Assembly: GCA_024364735.1 (NCBI GenBank)
Contig: JAGFNQ010000869.1
Span: 388,078-452,077, forward strand
DNA length: 64,000 nt
Direction: 5' to 3'
Source of the DNA: Boesenbergia rotunda
Taxonomy: Eukaryota; Streptophyta; Magnoliopsida; Zingiberales; Zingiberaceae
In this document: positions 44,729 to 54,449 of the stretch, in pieces
Position numbering within the stretch: position 1 is the stretch's first letter
Layout of the letters: every line of letters starts with the position of its first letter
The notes under the pieces: generated by a model
Seen by the model: the letters and a program-made list of their open reading frames with translations, nothing else
Database searches by the model: none
Told to the model about the DNA's origin: nothing
Position numbers and translations under genes: made by a program

Positions 44729-45689
44729 TGTTGGGGCAATCGGCCCGGGTATGATATGGAGGATCATGAGTTTTGATGTGTGTGTCAATATGAGTAAGTT
44801 AGGGTTTGTTATTGGACTAATATGTGTATGTAAATGTGCAGGTTTGTAGGTACACATAGACTTGGTTGGATGTCTTCAGGTGAAGGGTGGCATAGAGACA
44901 AGCTGGAGGCTTGTGTGCGCATTCGAGGGACCATGGATAGCAGAGACGATGAGCCGAGGGACGCGGACTTCGAGGCATGCGTGAAGGGTGGCATGGAGGC
45001 AAGCCGAGGGCTTGCGTGCGCATCTGAGGGACGGGAGCTGAAGACGAAGAGAGCGTGAAGGCAACAGATCAAGACTGCTGATTGAAAAGTCGACCAGGTC
45101 GTGAGGGTCCGAGTGTGAGTGTTTGTACTCAGGAACTAAGCCGGGAGGATTTGAGTGCAAAGAGAAATGTACTCGGGAAGGGAATCCTAGGCTTAGAAGG
45201 GGATCAGTCGACTGCTCCAGGGGCAGTCGACTGGGATGGCCAGAATTTGAAAGGTCAGTATGTGAGGATTCCAATTCAGGGGGGACCAGTCGACTGCCCC
45301 AGGGGCAGTTGACTGGCCAACGGTCATATTCAGCTCGAGCTCTATTTAAAGGAGCTCGATTCAAGCTGTTTACCCTTGGCGAAACTTGCTTGGATAGAGT
45401 GAGTTAGTAGCCTGTTGTGCTCAAATAGTGTGCAGAGGTTGTGGAGAGGTTTCTCCACCCACAAGGAGCTACGAGATCTAGCCGGAGGTGCTCCAGGGAA
45501 TCATCCACCGATAGATTAGGGATCGCCTACCTTACGGGCAGTCGTGGAGTAGGAGTTTTTATCTCCGAACTACGTAAATAGGTGTGTTAGCATTGTTTTC
45601 ATTTGTTTTTTTATATTTCCACCTGCGCATGCTAACGTTGTAGGTAGAAAAGAAACGAAAGTTGTTATTCACCCCCCCCCCCTCTAGCA
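44729..45689 (+). repeat. SIRE-type 3' LTR (961 bp)
   Basis: Starts TGTTGGGGCAATCGG after the polypurine tract and ends TTCACC, a C-tract, then CTCTAGCA. The TATA box TATTTAAAG (45343-45351) lies between inverted copies of CGAGCTC. Two pairs of CAGTCGACTG-type palindromes lie upstream at 45204-45234 and 45287-45315. It matches 10087-11049 in opposite orientation. Confidence 0.9.
45336..45358 (+). promoter_or_regulatory. TATA box enclosed by inverted repeat
   Basis: CGAGCTC, then TATTTAAAG, then GAGCTCG. The inverted repeat is perfect over 7 bp and the loop is the TATA element of this LTR. Confidence 0.6.
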
Positions 45690-46025
45690 AGACAAACATG
45701 ATCTAAAGTCGACTCTTGAGCAGTCAACTGCCCTCAGTGAATTCGTGGAAACAGAATGATTGGTCGAGTGATTTCCAGGTAGAGTCAACTGAGAGTTGAC
45801 TAATCTGTCGACTGGTAGTCCCACCAGTTGACTGGTCCATGGCCATCTTTCGAACAATAAGATTGGTCGAGTGACTCGAGCCAGCAGTCGACTGGCACCA
45901 GTCGACTGCACCTATCATCAGTCGACTGGGAGCAATGTAAAAGAAAAGGAAAAAAAAAGAAAAGAGAAGAAGAAGAAATTGTGAACTCCCTCTAAGGTTA
46001 AGGTTAAGAAGAGAGGGTCGTTACA
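45690..46025 (+). repeat. Gypsy LTR 3' end with CAGTCGACTG-like motifs
   Basis: It ends GAGAGGGTCGTTACA, two bases before a Met-tRNA-type primer site, so at least its right part is the 3' end of the 5' LTR of the gypsy element at 46026-49396. The LTR start is not visible, because a SIRE LTR ends at 45689. At least eight CAGTCGACTG or CAGTTGACTG variants lie in 45709-45928. Confidence 0.65.
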
Positions 46026-46027
46026 GG

Positions 46028-46041
46028 TTTGGTATCAGAGC
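46028..46041 (+). other. Primer binding site, Met-tRNA type (gypsy)
   Basis: TTTGGTATCAGAGC, the usual primer site of Tekay-like chromoviruses, lies two bases after the LTR end TTACA. Confidence 0.92.
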
Positions 46042-46227
46042 AAGTTTCCGCCCTTCCATCACTCTGACATCAAGCATCAGTCCTGCCGCCTACCAAGTAA
46101 TTAAGTGCATATACTTAGTTTTATATACTTGTTTTTATTTGGCAATTAGTATCAGTATATACTATTATGTGCATGAAGATAGTGAAGCAATAAAGCCTCT
46201 ATTCTCATTATGATATAGAGTAAGAGA

Positions 46228-47390
46228 ATGCCAAGAGGACGTGCCAGGAAGGCCCAAAATGAGGAGTGAGCTCCTAGTGGGCAAGAGGCAATAGAGTCAG
46301 TACCACCACCAAATCTTTTAGAGGTGGTGGCTCAGTTGCAAAGGCAACTTGTAGAACAGTAGCAAGTTATTGCCACTATGTTGGCTAACCAGCAGGTCGT
46401 CCCCTATTACCCCGCCAGTGGTGAATGTAGTGGCACCAATGGTGACCGAGGTTCCATCGGATGCATCTGTAGTTCCGGCAAGGGGGGTAAGGCAAGAAGC
46501 ATACCTCATCCAATGACAGAAACTGAAGCCCGAGAACTTCTCAGGAACAAGCGAACCATGGGATGCTCAAGCATGGTTCAAAACTCTGGAGAGCATAGTA
46601 GAGCTGTTGGACTGGCCTAAAGTAGAAAAGATAAAGTCTGCGTCTTTCTATCTTACGGGAGATGCTAGAATGTGGTGGGAGAGAGTCAAGGCCAAGAGAA
46701 ATGTCAGCCAGATGACATGGGTCGACTTCGAGATCGAGTTCTTCGAAGAATATTTCCACATGCGAGTAACCAACAAGCATTATGATGAATTCATGGAATT
46801 CAGACAAGGCGAACTATTCGTGGATGAAGCAGTAAAGAAGTTCAACGGGCTAGCTCATCTGTGCCGAGAGCTAGTTGGCACTGAAAGAGAAAGAGTCAGG
46901 CTAATGCTCAAGATGTTAAGGCCTGAGATAGCTTTAAATGTGGCCAGCGGTGTTAATAGGCCGCAGACCTCAGAAGAACTAATAAGTAGTGCTTTAATCA
47001 CTGAGCATTACTTAAACAGTATAAAGGCCACCAGTATGAAACAGAAGCAAGGACCAGCCCAGAAATCCCAGGGTAACCCGTAGAACTGGAAAGAGAACCC
47101 AAATAAAAGGAAGCAGTGGGACCAAAAGACTTCTGGAAGCAACAAAGGAAGCTCATCAAGCAAGTACCCCAAATATTCTCAATGCTTAAAGTGTGGGAGG
47201 ATGCACCCAGGAGTATGTCACCAAGGCTTGAGCGGGTGCTATATCTGTGGAGTAGAAGGGCATATGGCCAAGGCTTGCCCTACCAAAGCAAATCCGCCTC
47301 CACCACAGCTTGTTTAGTATGGGGGTAAGTCTGCACAGTTGCACCAGATGCAGCCAGCACTGGAGGGACCCTACATCTGCTAAGGAAGAG
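46228..47390 (+). pseudogene. gag: Gypsy gag (Tekay-like)
   Basis: ATG at 46228 opens MPRGRARKAQ and meets TGA within 15 codons. Several frame breaks follow before 46560. The capsid core then reads in frame 2: DWPKVEKIKSASFYLTGDAR, MWWERVKAK, FEEYFHMRV, FRQGELFVDEAVKKFNGLA. The nucleocapsid part has a CX2C-rich stretch CLKCGRMHPGVC followed by an intact CCHC knuckle CYICGVEGHMAKAC (about 47241-47282). Stops at 47081-47083, about 47318 and 47381 interrupt it. Gag would build the particle. This copy cannot. Confidence 0.9.
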
Positions 47391-47986
47391 TGGAAGCCCC
47401 ACCAGTCACGACTAACGCACGGGTTTTCGCCATCACCAAAGAAGAGGTGGCAAATTCTCCTACCGTGGTCATAGGTCAAATACTCATCTTATCCCATTAT
47501 GCTATTGTGTTATTCGATACTGGGGCAACATATTCTTTTGTATCTGTGTCATTCTCCAAGAAGTTAGGGATTCCACCGGAAATGCTGAAGGATAAGTTCT
47601 TAATGACATTACCTTCGGGAGATGCCATGGCATCTACTCAGTGGCTAAGAGTTATGCCAATTCGGATTTCCAACTGAAAATTCTATGGTGATTTAGTAGT
47701 CCTTGATATGAAGGATTACGATACCATTTTAGGGATGGATTTATTGAGCAAATACAATGCCTCTATTGAATGCCGAAAAAGAAGAGTAAAGTTCACACCA
47801 AAAGCAGAACTTCCATTCGAGTTTGTTGAAGACCCAAAGAGAAAGGCAAAAAGGTTTTTATCTACCTTACAAGCTCAAAGGATGTCAGATAATGGATGTT
47901 CTGGTTATTTAGCACATATAGTAAATGCAAGGTAAAGAGAAGGACTAAAGAAAGAAGAAGTGTAGGTAGTTTGTGATTATCCGGAG
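47391..47986 (+). pseudogene. pol: Gypsy aspartic protease and linker
   Basis: The frame continues from gag. LFDTGATYSFVSVSF carries an intact DTGA catalytic motif (about 47515-47526). A TGA at 47675-47677 replaces an expected Trp. The C-terminal half has the protease-RT linker YDTILGMDLLSKYNASIECR and ends in TAA at 47933-47935. Confidence 0.88.
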
Positions 47987-48757
47987 GTGTTTCCTGAAGA
48001 ATTACCAGAACTCCCTCCTAACCGAGAAATTGAGTTGGCTCCAGGTACCAACTCGATTTCAAAGGCACCTTATCGTATGGCACCAGTAGAACTGAAGGAA
48101 CTGCAAGAACAATTACAGGAGTTACTAGACAAGGGTTTCATCCGCCCTAGTCATTCACCCTGGGTAGCTCCCATGTTGTTCGTCAAGAAGAAAGATGGAT
48201 CTATGCGAATGTGCATAGATTATCGAGACCTGAATAAGGTGTCCATCAAGAATAGATATCCTTTGCCAAGGACAGATCATTTTTTTGATCAATTAAAAGG
48301 GGCAACAGTATTTTCCAAAATAGATCTGCGGTCAGGTTAGCATCAACTCAAAGTCAAGAAGAGTGATATGCCGAGAACTGCTTTTCGAACACAGTATGGG
48401 CACTATGAGTTTGTAGTCATGCCCTTTGGAGTGACAAACACCCCTGCAACATTCATGGATCTAATGAATCGAATATTCAAGGAGTTTCGTGATAAGTTCG
48501 TCATAGTCTTCATTGATGATATCCTAATTTATTCAAAATATCAGGAAGAACATGACGAACATCTTAGGGTAGTATTGAAGACCTTACAGCAGAGGAAATT
48601 GTATGCCAATTTTTCAAAGTGTGTATTCTGGCTTGACCAAGTGGCTTTTCTAGGCCACATCATTTCCAAGGAAGGTATTATGTTAGACCTAGCAAAGATT
48701 GAAGCAGTAGTAATTGGGGTCGACCAAAGAATGCCAGTGAGATTAGAAGCTTTCTAG
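47987..48757 (+). pseudogene. pol: Gypsy reverse transcriptase
   Basis: The RT begins FPEELPELPPNREIELAPG. It contains DYRDLNKVSIKNRYPLPR, FSKIDLRSG (first catalytic Asp), then a TAG at 48338-48340. It resumes at TAFRTQYGHYEFVVMPFGV and VFIDDILIYSK (FIDD, about 48514-48525), followed by LYANFSKCVFWLDQVAFLGH, typical of Tekay/Del chromoviruses. A frameshift near 48715 leads into the RNase H region. Confidence 0.92.
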
Positions 48758-49396
48758 GTTTAGCAGGGTATTACAGATGATTCGTGGAGGATTTTTCAAA
48801 GATAGCTTCTCCACTAATAGCCCTTACCATAAAGAATAAGAAATATGAGTGAACTGAAGATTGTGAGCAGCGTTTTACTGTGCTAAAGAAAAGATTGACA
48901 AGTGCTCCCATTCTTACAATTCTCGAAAGTGACAGAAGCTTTGATATGTACAGTGATGCATCAAATCTGGGACATGGAGTTGTACTTATGCAAGAAGGCA
49001 AGGTCATTGCTTATGCTTCCAGGTAACTCAAGGATTATGAAAAGAACTACCCTACTCTTGATCTTGAGTTAGCAACAGTAGTCTTCGCTCTCAAAATGTG
49101 GAGACATTATTTGTACAGAGTCCAGTGCAAGATTTACATAGATCACCAAAGTCTGAGATATTTCTTCACTCAGAAGGACCTAAATATGAGACAGCGAAGG
49201 TAGCTGGAGTTAGTCAAGGATTATGACTGAAATCCTCTACCACCCTAGTAAAGTGAATAAAGTGACTGATGCGTTAAGTAGAAAGCCTTGCACAACTTTG
49301 ATGTCCCTGTCATCACTGTCACCACTACTATAGAAAGAGATAGTAGATTATGGAGTTGAGATCATATATGGGCAACTCTCAGTATTGACACTAGAG
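48758..49396 (+). pseudogene. pol: Gypsy RNase H and start of integrase, truncated
   Basis: SFLGLAGYYR is followed by a TGA. FVEDFSKIASPL, SDASNLGHGVVLMQ (catalytic Asp of RNase H), YPTLDLELATVVFALKMWRH (Glu) and the terminal VTDALSRKP follow in frames broken by about five stops. The integrase N-terminal linker has only started when the sequence ends at the SIRE LTR (49399). The rest of integrase is not found on the other side of that element. Confidence 0.87.
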
Positions 49397-49398
49397 TT

Positions 49399-50810
49399 TG
49401 TTGGATCGAGAGAAATGATAGAGGGGGGTGAATATCGTAAAACGTTCAGATTCGTAAAAGAGAATTAGCAGCGGAAATAAATAAAATAAAACACATGCGA
49501 ACACCACGATTTTACTTGGTTCGGAGTCGCGGTCGGCTCCTACTCCAAGGCCCACGATCGTTGACCGTTTACTGCGGGCAATTCTATATGTGCGTAAAAA
49601 TAGTTTACAAAATATATTACAAGGATAGTAAAGTAAACTAAAAGAAATCCGCTCTTGGTTACCGACGTCCGGAGTAAATCGTATTTTCAAAGGAGAGGGA
49701 CGTCGTAGGCGCTTGTATCTTGAGTCGGGAGGTTTCCGGGATAGAGCACTGGAGCAGAAGAGCGTGAATGCGCTGAGAGAATTGTTGTTCTGAAGCCTTG
49801 GGGTCGAGGGCCTTTTTATAGCCCCTGGGGGCGCCCGGAACGTCGGGGGCGCCCCCCCCCCACGTGTCATCTGATCCGAGCTCCTCTCGGTCAGCTCTGA
49901 TCTCTTCAAACTCGGGATCAGACTTTGACGGGGGTGCCCGGGTCGCTGGGGGCGCCCGGGTTGACTCTTATCCGTTGGCTTCTCGCGGCTTGCCTCTTAT
50001 CCGCTTCGTTAGCTTGAGCTCGGGGCGCCCGGACCATCCGGGGCGCCCGGGAGCATGGGGGCGCCCGGGAGCATGGGGGCGCTCGGGAGCACGGGGGCGC
50101 CCCGCCTTTGAGCTGTCGAAGCGTACATTTGCTCAACTTCTTTTGTATTCACCTTGGGGGCGCCCGGGACACTCCGAGCGCCCTACTCAGCTTCTGCCTC
50201 ACTCCTTTGAGGCTCTCTGAGCTGCAGACACTCGTTCCTTCGGTCCTGTATCCAGGGTTAGTCCAAAATAACATAGAGCAATAATATGTTAGTTTTATAC
50301 AGCCTTAGTTGTCTTGGTTCTGACTTTGGGTCTCCAAAATGGAGCCCTAGGTCGAACCGACGCCTACTATTCCCTCGACGGGGAGCGCGTCCTCACCTAC
50401 TCCTCTCGTGAGAATTTACCTGATGCCAACCGGCTCCTCCAGTTGGACTTTTGCCCAGCAATCCTTCGCCAAGTGCCTAGCTGTCCTTCGCCAGGTCTTC
50501 AGTACCAAGCTGTCCTTCGCCTGGTGCCTAGCAGTCATTTGCTAGGTCTTTGTATCCTGGCATTCCTTCGCCAGGTGCCTAGCAGTCCTTCGCTAGGGCT
50601 TTGTATCCTGGCATTCCTTCGCCAGGTGCCTAGCAGTCCTTCGCTAGGGCTTTGTATCCTGGCATTCCTTCACCAGGTGCCTAGCAGTTCTTCACTAGAA
50701 CTTTTCCTGCACACTTGAGTAACATGTTAGATAAACATTATATCTTAACTTTTGAACTCTTTTGCCATTATCAAAATACAGGTTCGACTTGGGTGCTTTT
50801 TGCACCAACA
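49399..50810 (-). repeat. SIRE-type 3' LTR (1412 bp)
   Basis: Plus-strand ends are TGTTGGATCGAG and TTTTTGCACCAACA. The minus-strand polypurine tract is the complement of ATCTCCCCCTTTTTGATT (50811-50828). It contains a TATA box (complement of 49813-49821), GGGCGCCC palindromes at 49828-50175, and a 51-bp tandem repeat (CCTAGCAGTCCTTCGCTAGG and CCTGGCATTCCTTCGCC) at 50480-50700. Confidence 0.9.
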
Positions 50811-52320
50811 ATCTCCCCCTTTTTGATTTATGGCAACCCTGGTTCAAAAAGTTAAGTTAATCAGACCATTTAAAACGAAATTTTGTTTCCTCCCCCTGGA
50901 AGGAATCTCCCCCTAGATTTTTCAAAAGTTCATGGGGTTTTGAAACTAACTTCTAAGTCTAAAGATAGATTTTATTTAGAATAATTTTCAACAGAAACTT
51001 TAAAAAAAATTATTTTGGTTGTGCACTTTTGAAAAATTTATACTTTATAGGAAAAATTTTGAAAACTAAAGTTTAAATACTTAGAAAAATTTTGAAAACT
51101 TAAGTTTAGCGTACTAAGAAAATTTTGAAAACTTAAGTTTAAGTATTTAGGAAAATTTGAAAACTTAAGTTTAAGTACTTAGAAAAATTTTGAAAACATA
51201 AGTTTAAGTACTTTAGGAAAATTTTAAAAACTTAAGTTTAAAGTACTTAGGAAAATTTTGATAACTTAAGTTTAAAGTACTTAGGAAAATTTTGACAACT
51301 TAAGTTTAAAGTACTTAGGAAAATTTTGAAAACTTAAGTTTAAAGTACTTAGAGAAATCTTGAAAACTTAAGTTTGAAGTACTTTAACTTAAGTTTAACG
51401 TACTTTTGAAAATGAATTAAGTACTTTTTGAATAAAGGATAGAGTTTGAACTTTTGGATTTTTAAACAATTTTACAAACAGATTTTAAAATCTTTAAAAT
51501 CTCTCCTTTCCTATCTCTCCCCCTTTGCCATATATCAAAAATAATGAAATATAGCAAGAAAAATTTGCATAATAGCGAAAAAAATAAACTGCATAATTTG
51601 TTGTACTGAACCAATTCAGAATTTGAGCTAAACCAAATCAGTTTCAATTATCTCTTTTAGGGTCCTGTCTAACCCAATTAGCTACTTACTAACTGTTATA
51701 AACAGTAGTTTTCGCTAGGGTTAGTCAAGTTAAGTGTTCTGTCCAAGTTAGATTTCCTAAACTTGACACTTGACTTGATTACTGTTTAAGTTGTATTTAG
51801 TGCCCCAATTACTGCAGATGTACTGACTTAAAACATCTTGAATTAAGGCAAAGACCTAAGCATCTCAACCCATTCTAGGTTATCAGTCAAAAGTACCCTA
51901 AGGTGCTTGTGAGATGCTGGCTTCTAAATCTATAGGTACATGCAGTTCTAGGGTTAGGGCTTAGGCTAAGTCCATTTGCGAGAAAGCCCTAGTTTTGAAA
52001 GGGGTAGTTTTTGAAAATAAAACTAAGTCAAAAAAAAATTTCAAACTAAGTAAAAGCTGATTTTGAAAGTGAAAAAAATTTCAGAAATTGATTTTAAAAT
52101 GAGTTAAGCCGTAGGAAAATCAGAAGTAGAGTTAACCTATTCTACTAAGCATAGTCCTAACAAAGATCAGATAATCATGAAGGAGGCAAGTAGTCAACTA
52201 CATAAGTCAACTGGTCACAGGATTAGACCAGGATAGTCATACCATAAACAGATACGAGTCAACCCTACTAAGTAGGGTAAGTTAAACAGTCACTAGTACA
52301 ATGCTAATCAACTCTAAGAG
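50811..52320 (-). other. SIRE-type 3' non-coding tail
   Basis: It lies between ORF2 and the 3' LTR. It holds a tandem repeat at 51000-51410 of about 34-36 bp (AGGAAAATTTTGAAAACTTA plus AGTTTAAAGTACTT). The rest matches 11050-11400 in opposite orientation. No coding domain. Confidence 0.7.
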
Positions 52321-52339
52321 GAGGGACCCAGATGATCAG

Positions 52340-53578
52340 AAGAGCCTGGCTGCCAGGATCGAAATAGTGCCATCATCTCCTGATATCGTGCGTCGTTGGT
52401 CTCCCTATCGGCTCTGAGGGCATTCATGTACTCATTGTAATAGCCCTGATTTGTCTCCATTTCTAGCATGATTTGCCTCTACTTCTTCCCGAAGGCTCTG
52501 GACCTGTGTCTCAAGTCAGGTCACTCGCTCGTAGAGTGTCGGTGGTGGGGGCTCGTCTATGTGCTCACGAACCTCTGCTGCCCAATCTGCGACATAGACT
52601 TCAACATCCTCGTCTGAGTCGATCTGGGGTACTGCTCTCTGACGTCTCCAGGACAAAACCCCGGTAGCCGAGACATCTATACCGGCTAGGGAAAAGTTTC
52701 AAAATCCTATCTCGTCAAATCGATCATCGCGGTAATTTCACCTACGGTAATGTTACGATCGTGGTGATGTAGGATAGAGGTAATGATGTGGCAGAAAGGG
52801 GTGTGTACCCGACCCTGAGTGGTGACACTGGAGGCATGTAGGATGGCGTGGAACATGTGAAGGCCAATGTCAATGTCTAGGTGGTGGATCAACGCATACA
52901 ATAAAAAGGTGTGAAAAGGTCGCATAGTCGCAACGTCTCGGGAGGATAAAGGTAGGAGGCAGCGGACCACAACTCTATTCAGGGCGTAATCCTGGACCTG
53001 AATGTCAACGGACTGAAATCGTCTAACAACGGGATTTCTAGCATCCCTATAGAAGTAGGAGTGGAGAGTGTCTAGGGTAATGTGTGAGTAGGGGGCATCA
53101 AATGGAGGATCCCTAGGAGGATAACAACAAAAGGTGGACTGAGAGAATCGTAGTCCAAGGAATCGGTTAAGTAAGGAGGGTGTGATGGATAGAGGCATCC
53201 CTTGGACTATGGTGACAAAGCTAAGCTGATCTTGTCTGACTATATTATTATAGAATTCTGCACATAAGGTTGTGTTGATTGAATGAGTGCAGAATACTAG
53301 GTTATCGAGTTGGTAAAAGTTTATAATATTCATTGCCAATGGACATGATTGGGTGAAAAATTGTCTATTGAGATAACTAATTTTTATGGGCTTATAGGTT
53401 GTTTGAGCAAACTTGTTACAAAGTTCTAGAGTTGGGAACCTAGGATCGGGACTAGGTTCGATACCGGGGTTTGTCTGGTTTGCTCGGCGTTTTCTAAAGA
53501 ATTGCAAAAAAAATAGATATAAGTGCGTAGAAAAAGGAAATTGAAAAAGTTGTACCGAATGGCCGCTCGGGGAGGCAT
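52340..53578 (-). pseudogene. SIRE-type ORF2 with intron (plant transposon-associated protein)
   Basis: Exon 1 (53578-53556) encodes MPPRAAI and two bases of an Arg codon. A 62-bp intron (53555-53494) follows. Exon 2 continues KRRANQTNPGIEPSPDPRF and runs open to 52707: NFYQLDNLVFCTHSINTTLC, PLSITPSLLNRFLGLRFSQS, VVVRCLLPLSSRDVATMRPF, LDIDIGLHMFHAILHAS, HTPFCHIITSIL. After stops at 52705 and beyond, the C-terminal region can still be read in other frames as ADWAAEVREHIDEPPPPTLY and a coiled coil LETQVQSLREEVEAN. It is the best preserved large frame in the element. It is related to the 42374 copy and to 'putative plant transposon protein' sequences. Function unknown; nuclear or particle-associated roles are guesses. 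Confidence 0.75.
53494..53555 (-). other. ORF2 intron, 62 bp, phase 2
   Basis: The minus-strand donor is CATTCG|GTACAAC and the acceptor TTGCAATTCTTTAG|AAAACG, with a long T-rich tract before the acceptor. Splicing restores one frame from a good ATG. Without it the ATG frame runs into a different frame and ends. Confidence 0.72.
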
Positions 53579-53682
53579 GGTCGATGTTGAGGAAGCACAA
53601 GTGTCACTTGATCTCCTTGGAAGGAAGGAAGTTAGAAAGGAGGATGGTTTTTGGTGTGGCAAGAAGTGAGGGTTCGGGTCCC

Positions 53683-53690
53683 CTTTTATA
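53683..53690 (-). promoter_or_regulatory. Internal TATA box upstream of ORF2
   Basis: The minus strand reads AAAGCCCTATAAAAGGGGACCC, so TATAAAAG lies 105 bp before the ORF2 ATG. The LTR promoter of the same element reads GGGGCTATAAAAAGGCCC. Both sit directly downstream of arrays of GGGCGCCC palindromes. Confidence 0.6.
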
Positions 53691-53696
53691 GGGCTT

Positions 53697-53965
53697 TAGC
53701 CAGGGCGCCCGGGAGCTTCCGGGCGCCCGGGTCAGGGCCTTCTGCCATTGGCAGGGTCCTAAGTCTGTTGGGGGCGCCCGCATTGGTCCGGGTGCCCAGG
53801 TCAGGCTTGGTCATGGCAGCTTTGCTGCTTTGACTGGTACTGGGGGCGCCCGCAAGGTTCCGGGCGCCCCGGTCAAGGGACAAAGGCAGCTTTTTGCCAT
53901 GAGAGAAGTGAAAGTCATGGGGGGGCACCCGAGGTGTCACGGGCGCCCCGAATTGAGTGTGGATT
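53697..53965. repeat. GC-palindrome pairs upstream of ORF2
   Basis: Four pairs of GGGCGCCC or GGGCGCCC-like palindromes, each pair 15-25 bp apart (for example at 53703-53731, 53770-53802, 53843-53873 and 53921-53949). The same motif array is found in U3 of both LTRs (49828-50175 and 56723-57057). Confidence 0.8.
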
Positions 53966-53989
53966 GGCATCTTTGTTGTCTTCTCACCA

Positions 53990-54130
53990 TTTGACCATGG
54001 TTTAATTGGTTTGACCATGGTTTAAAATGATTTGACTATGGTTTGACTACTTTGACCAAGGTTTGACTATTTTGATCATGGTTTGACTACTTTGACCAAG
54101 GTTTGACTACTTTGACCAAGGTTTGACTGG
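53990..54130. repeat. TTTGACCAAGG tandem repeat
   Basis: TTTGACCA(A/T)GGTTTGACTAC and variants repeat about seven times in 140 bp. An unresolved base (N) in the sequence is at 54153. Confidence 0.85.
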
Positions 54131-54449
54131 CGTTAAGTCGGTGCTGTTCAAANATGAAGTTTCATTTTTCAAAATTAATCTTTGAAAAATTTTGGTCTAA
54201 CTAGTTTGGGTCTTGGATCGGTAGCTTCGGCTATTTTCACCAGTCTAAAGAGACCAAGTAGAGTATACTTGACCTTATTAGAGTTGGTTTCCCTAACGTA
54301 CTATCATCTCACCGCCTCCCAATACTATGTTGTCAATTTTCAGTTAAGTTGGTTCAGTCCTTAAACTAACCAGTCCTAAGTCTAAGCATGGTAAATTGCA
54401 GAAATTAAATAAACACGCAAACATGCAATTTGAAAACAAGAATTGAATT

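Larger units (their letters stand above)
42195..45689 (+). mobile_element. SIRE-type element, 3' half
   Basis: It contains ORF2 (42374-43681), a long non-coding tail, the polypurine tract AAAAAGGGGGA (44715-44725) and a 3' LTR. Gag and anything upstream are missing. The left edge meets the TGATAACC LTR at 42194. The LTR family is that of 10087-11049. Confidence 0.82.

Noticed and set aside
49860..50220. GC-rich 118-codon plus-strand frame with GRPGAWGRPG
   Set aside because: It is the GGGCGCCC palindrome array of the SIRE LTR read in frame; the other LTR gives similar frames.
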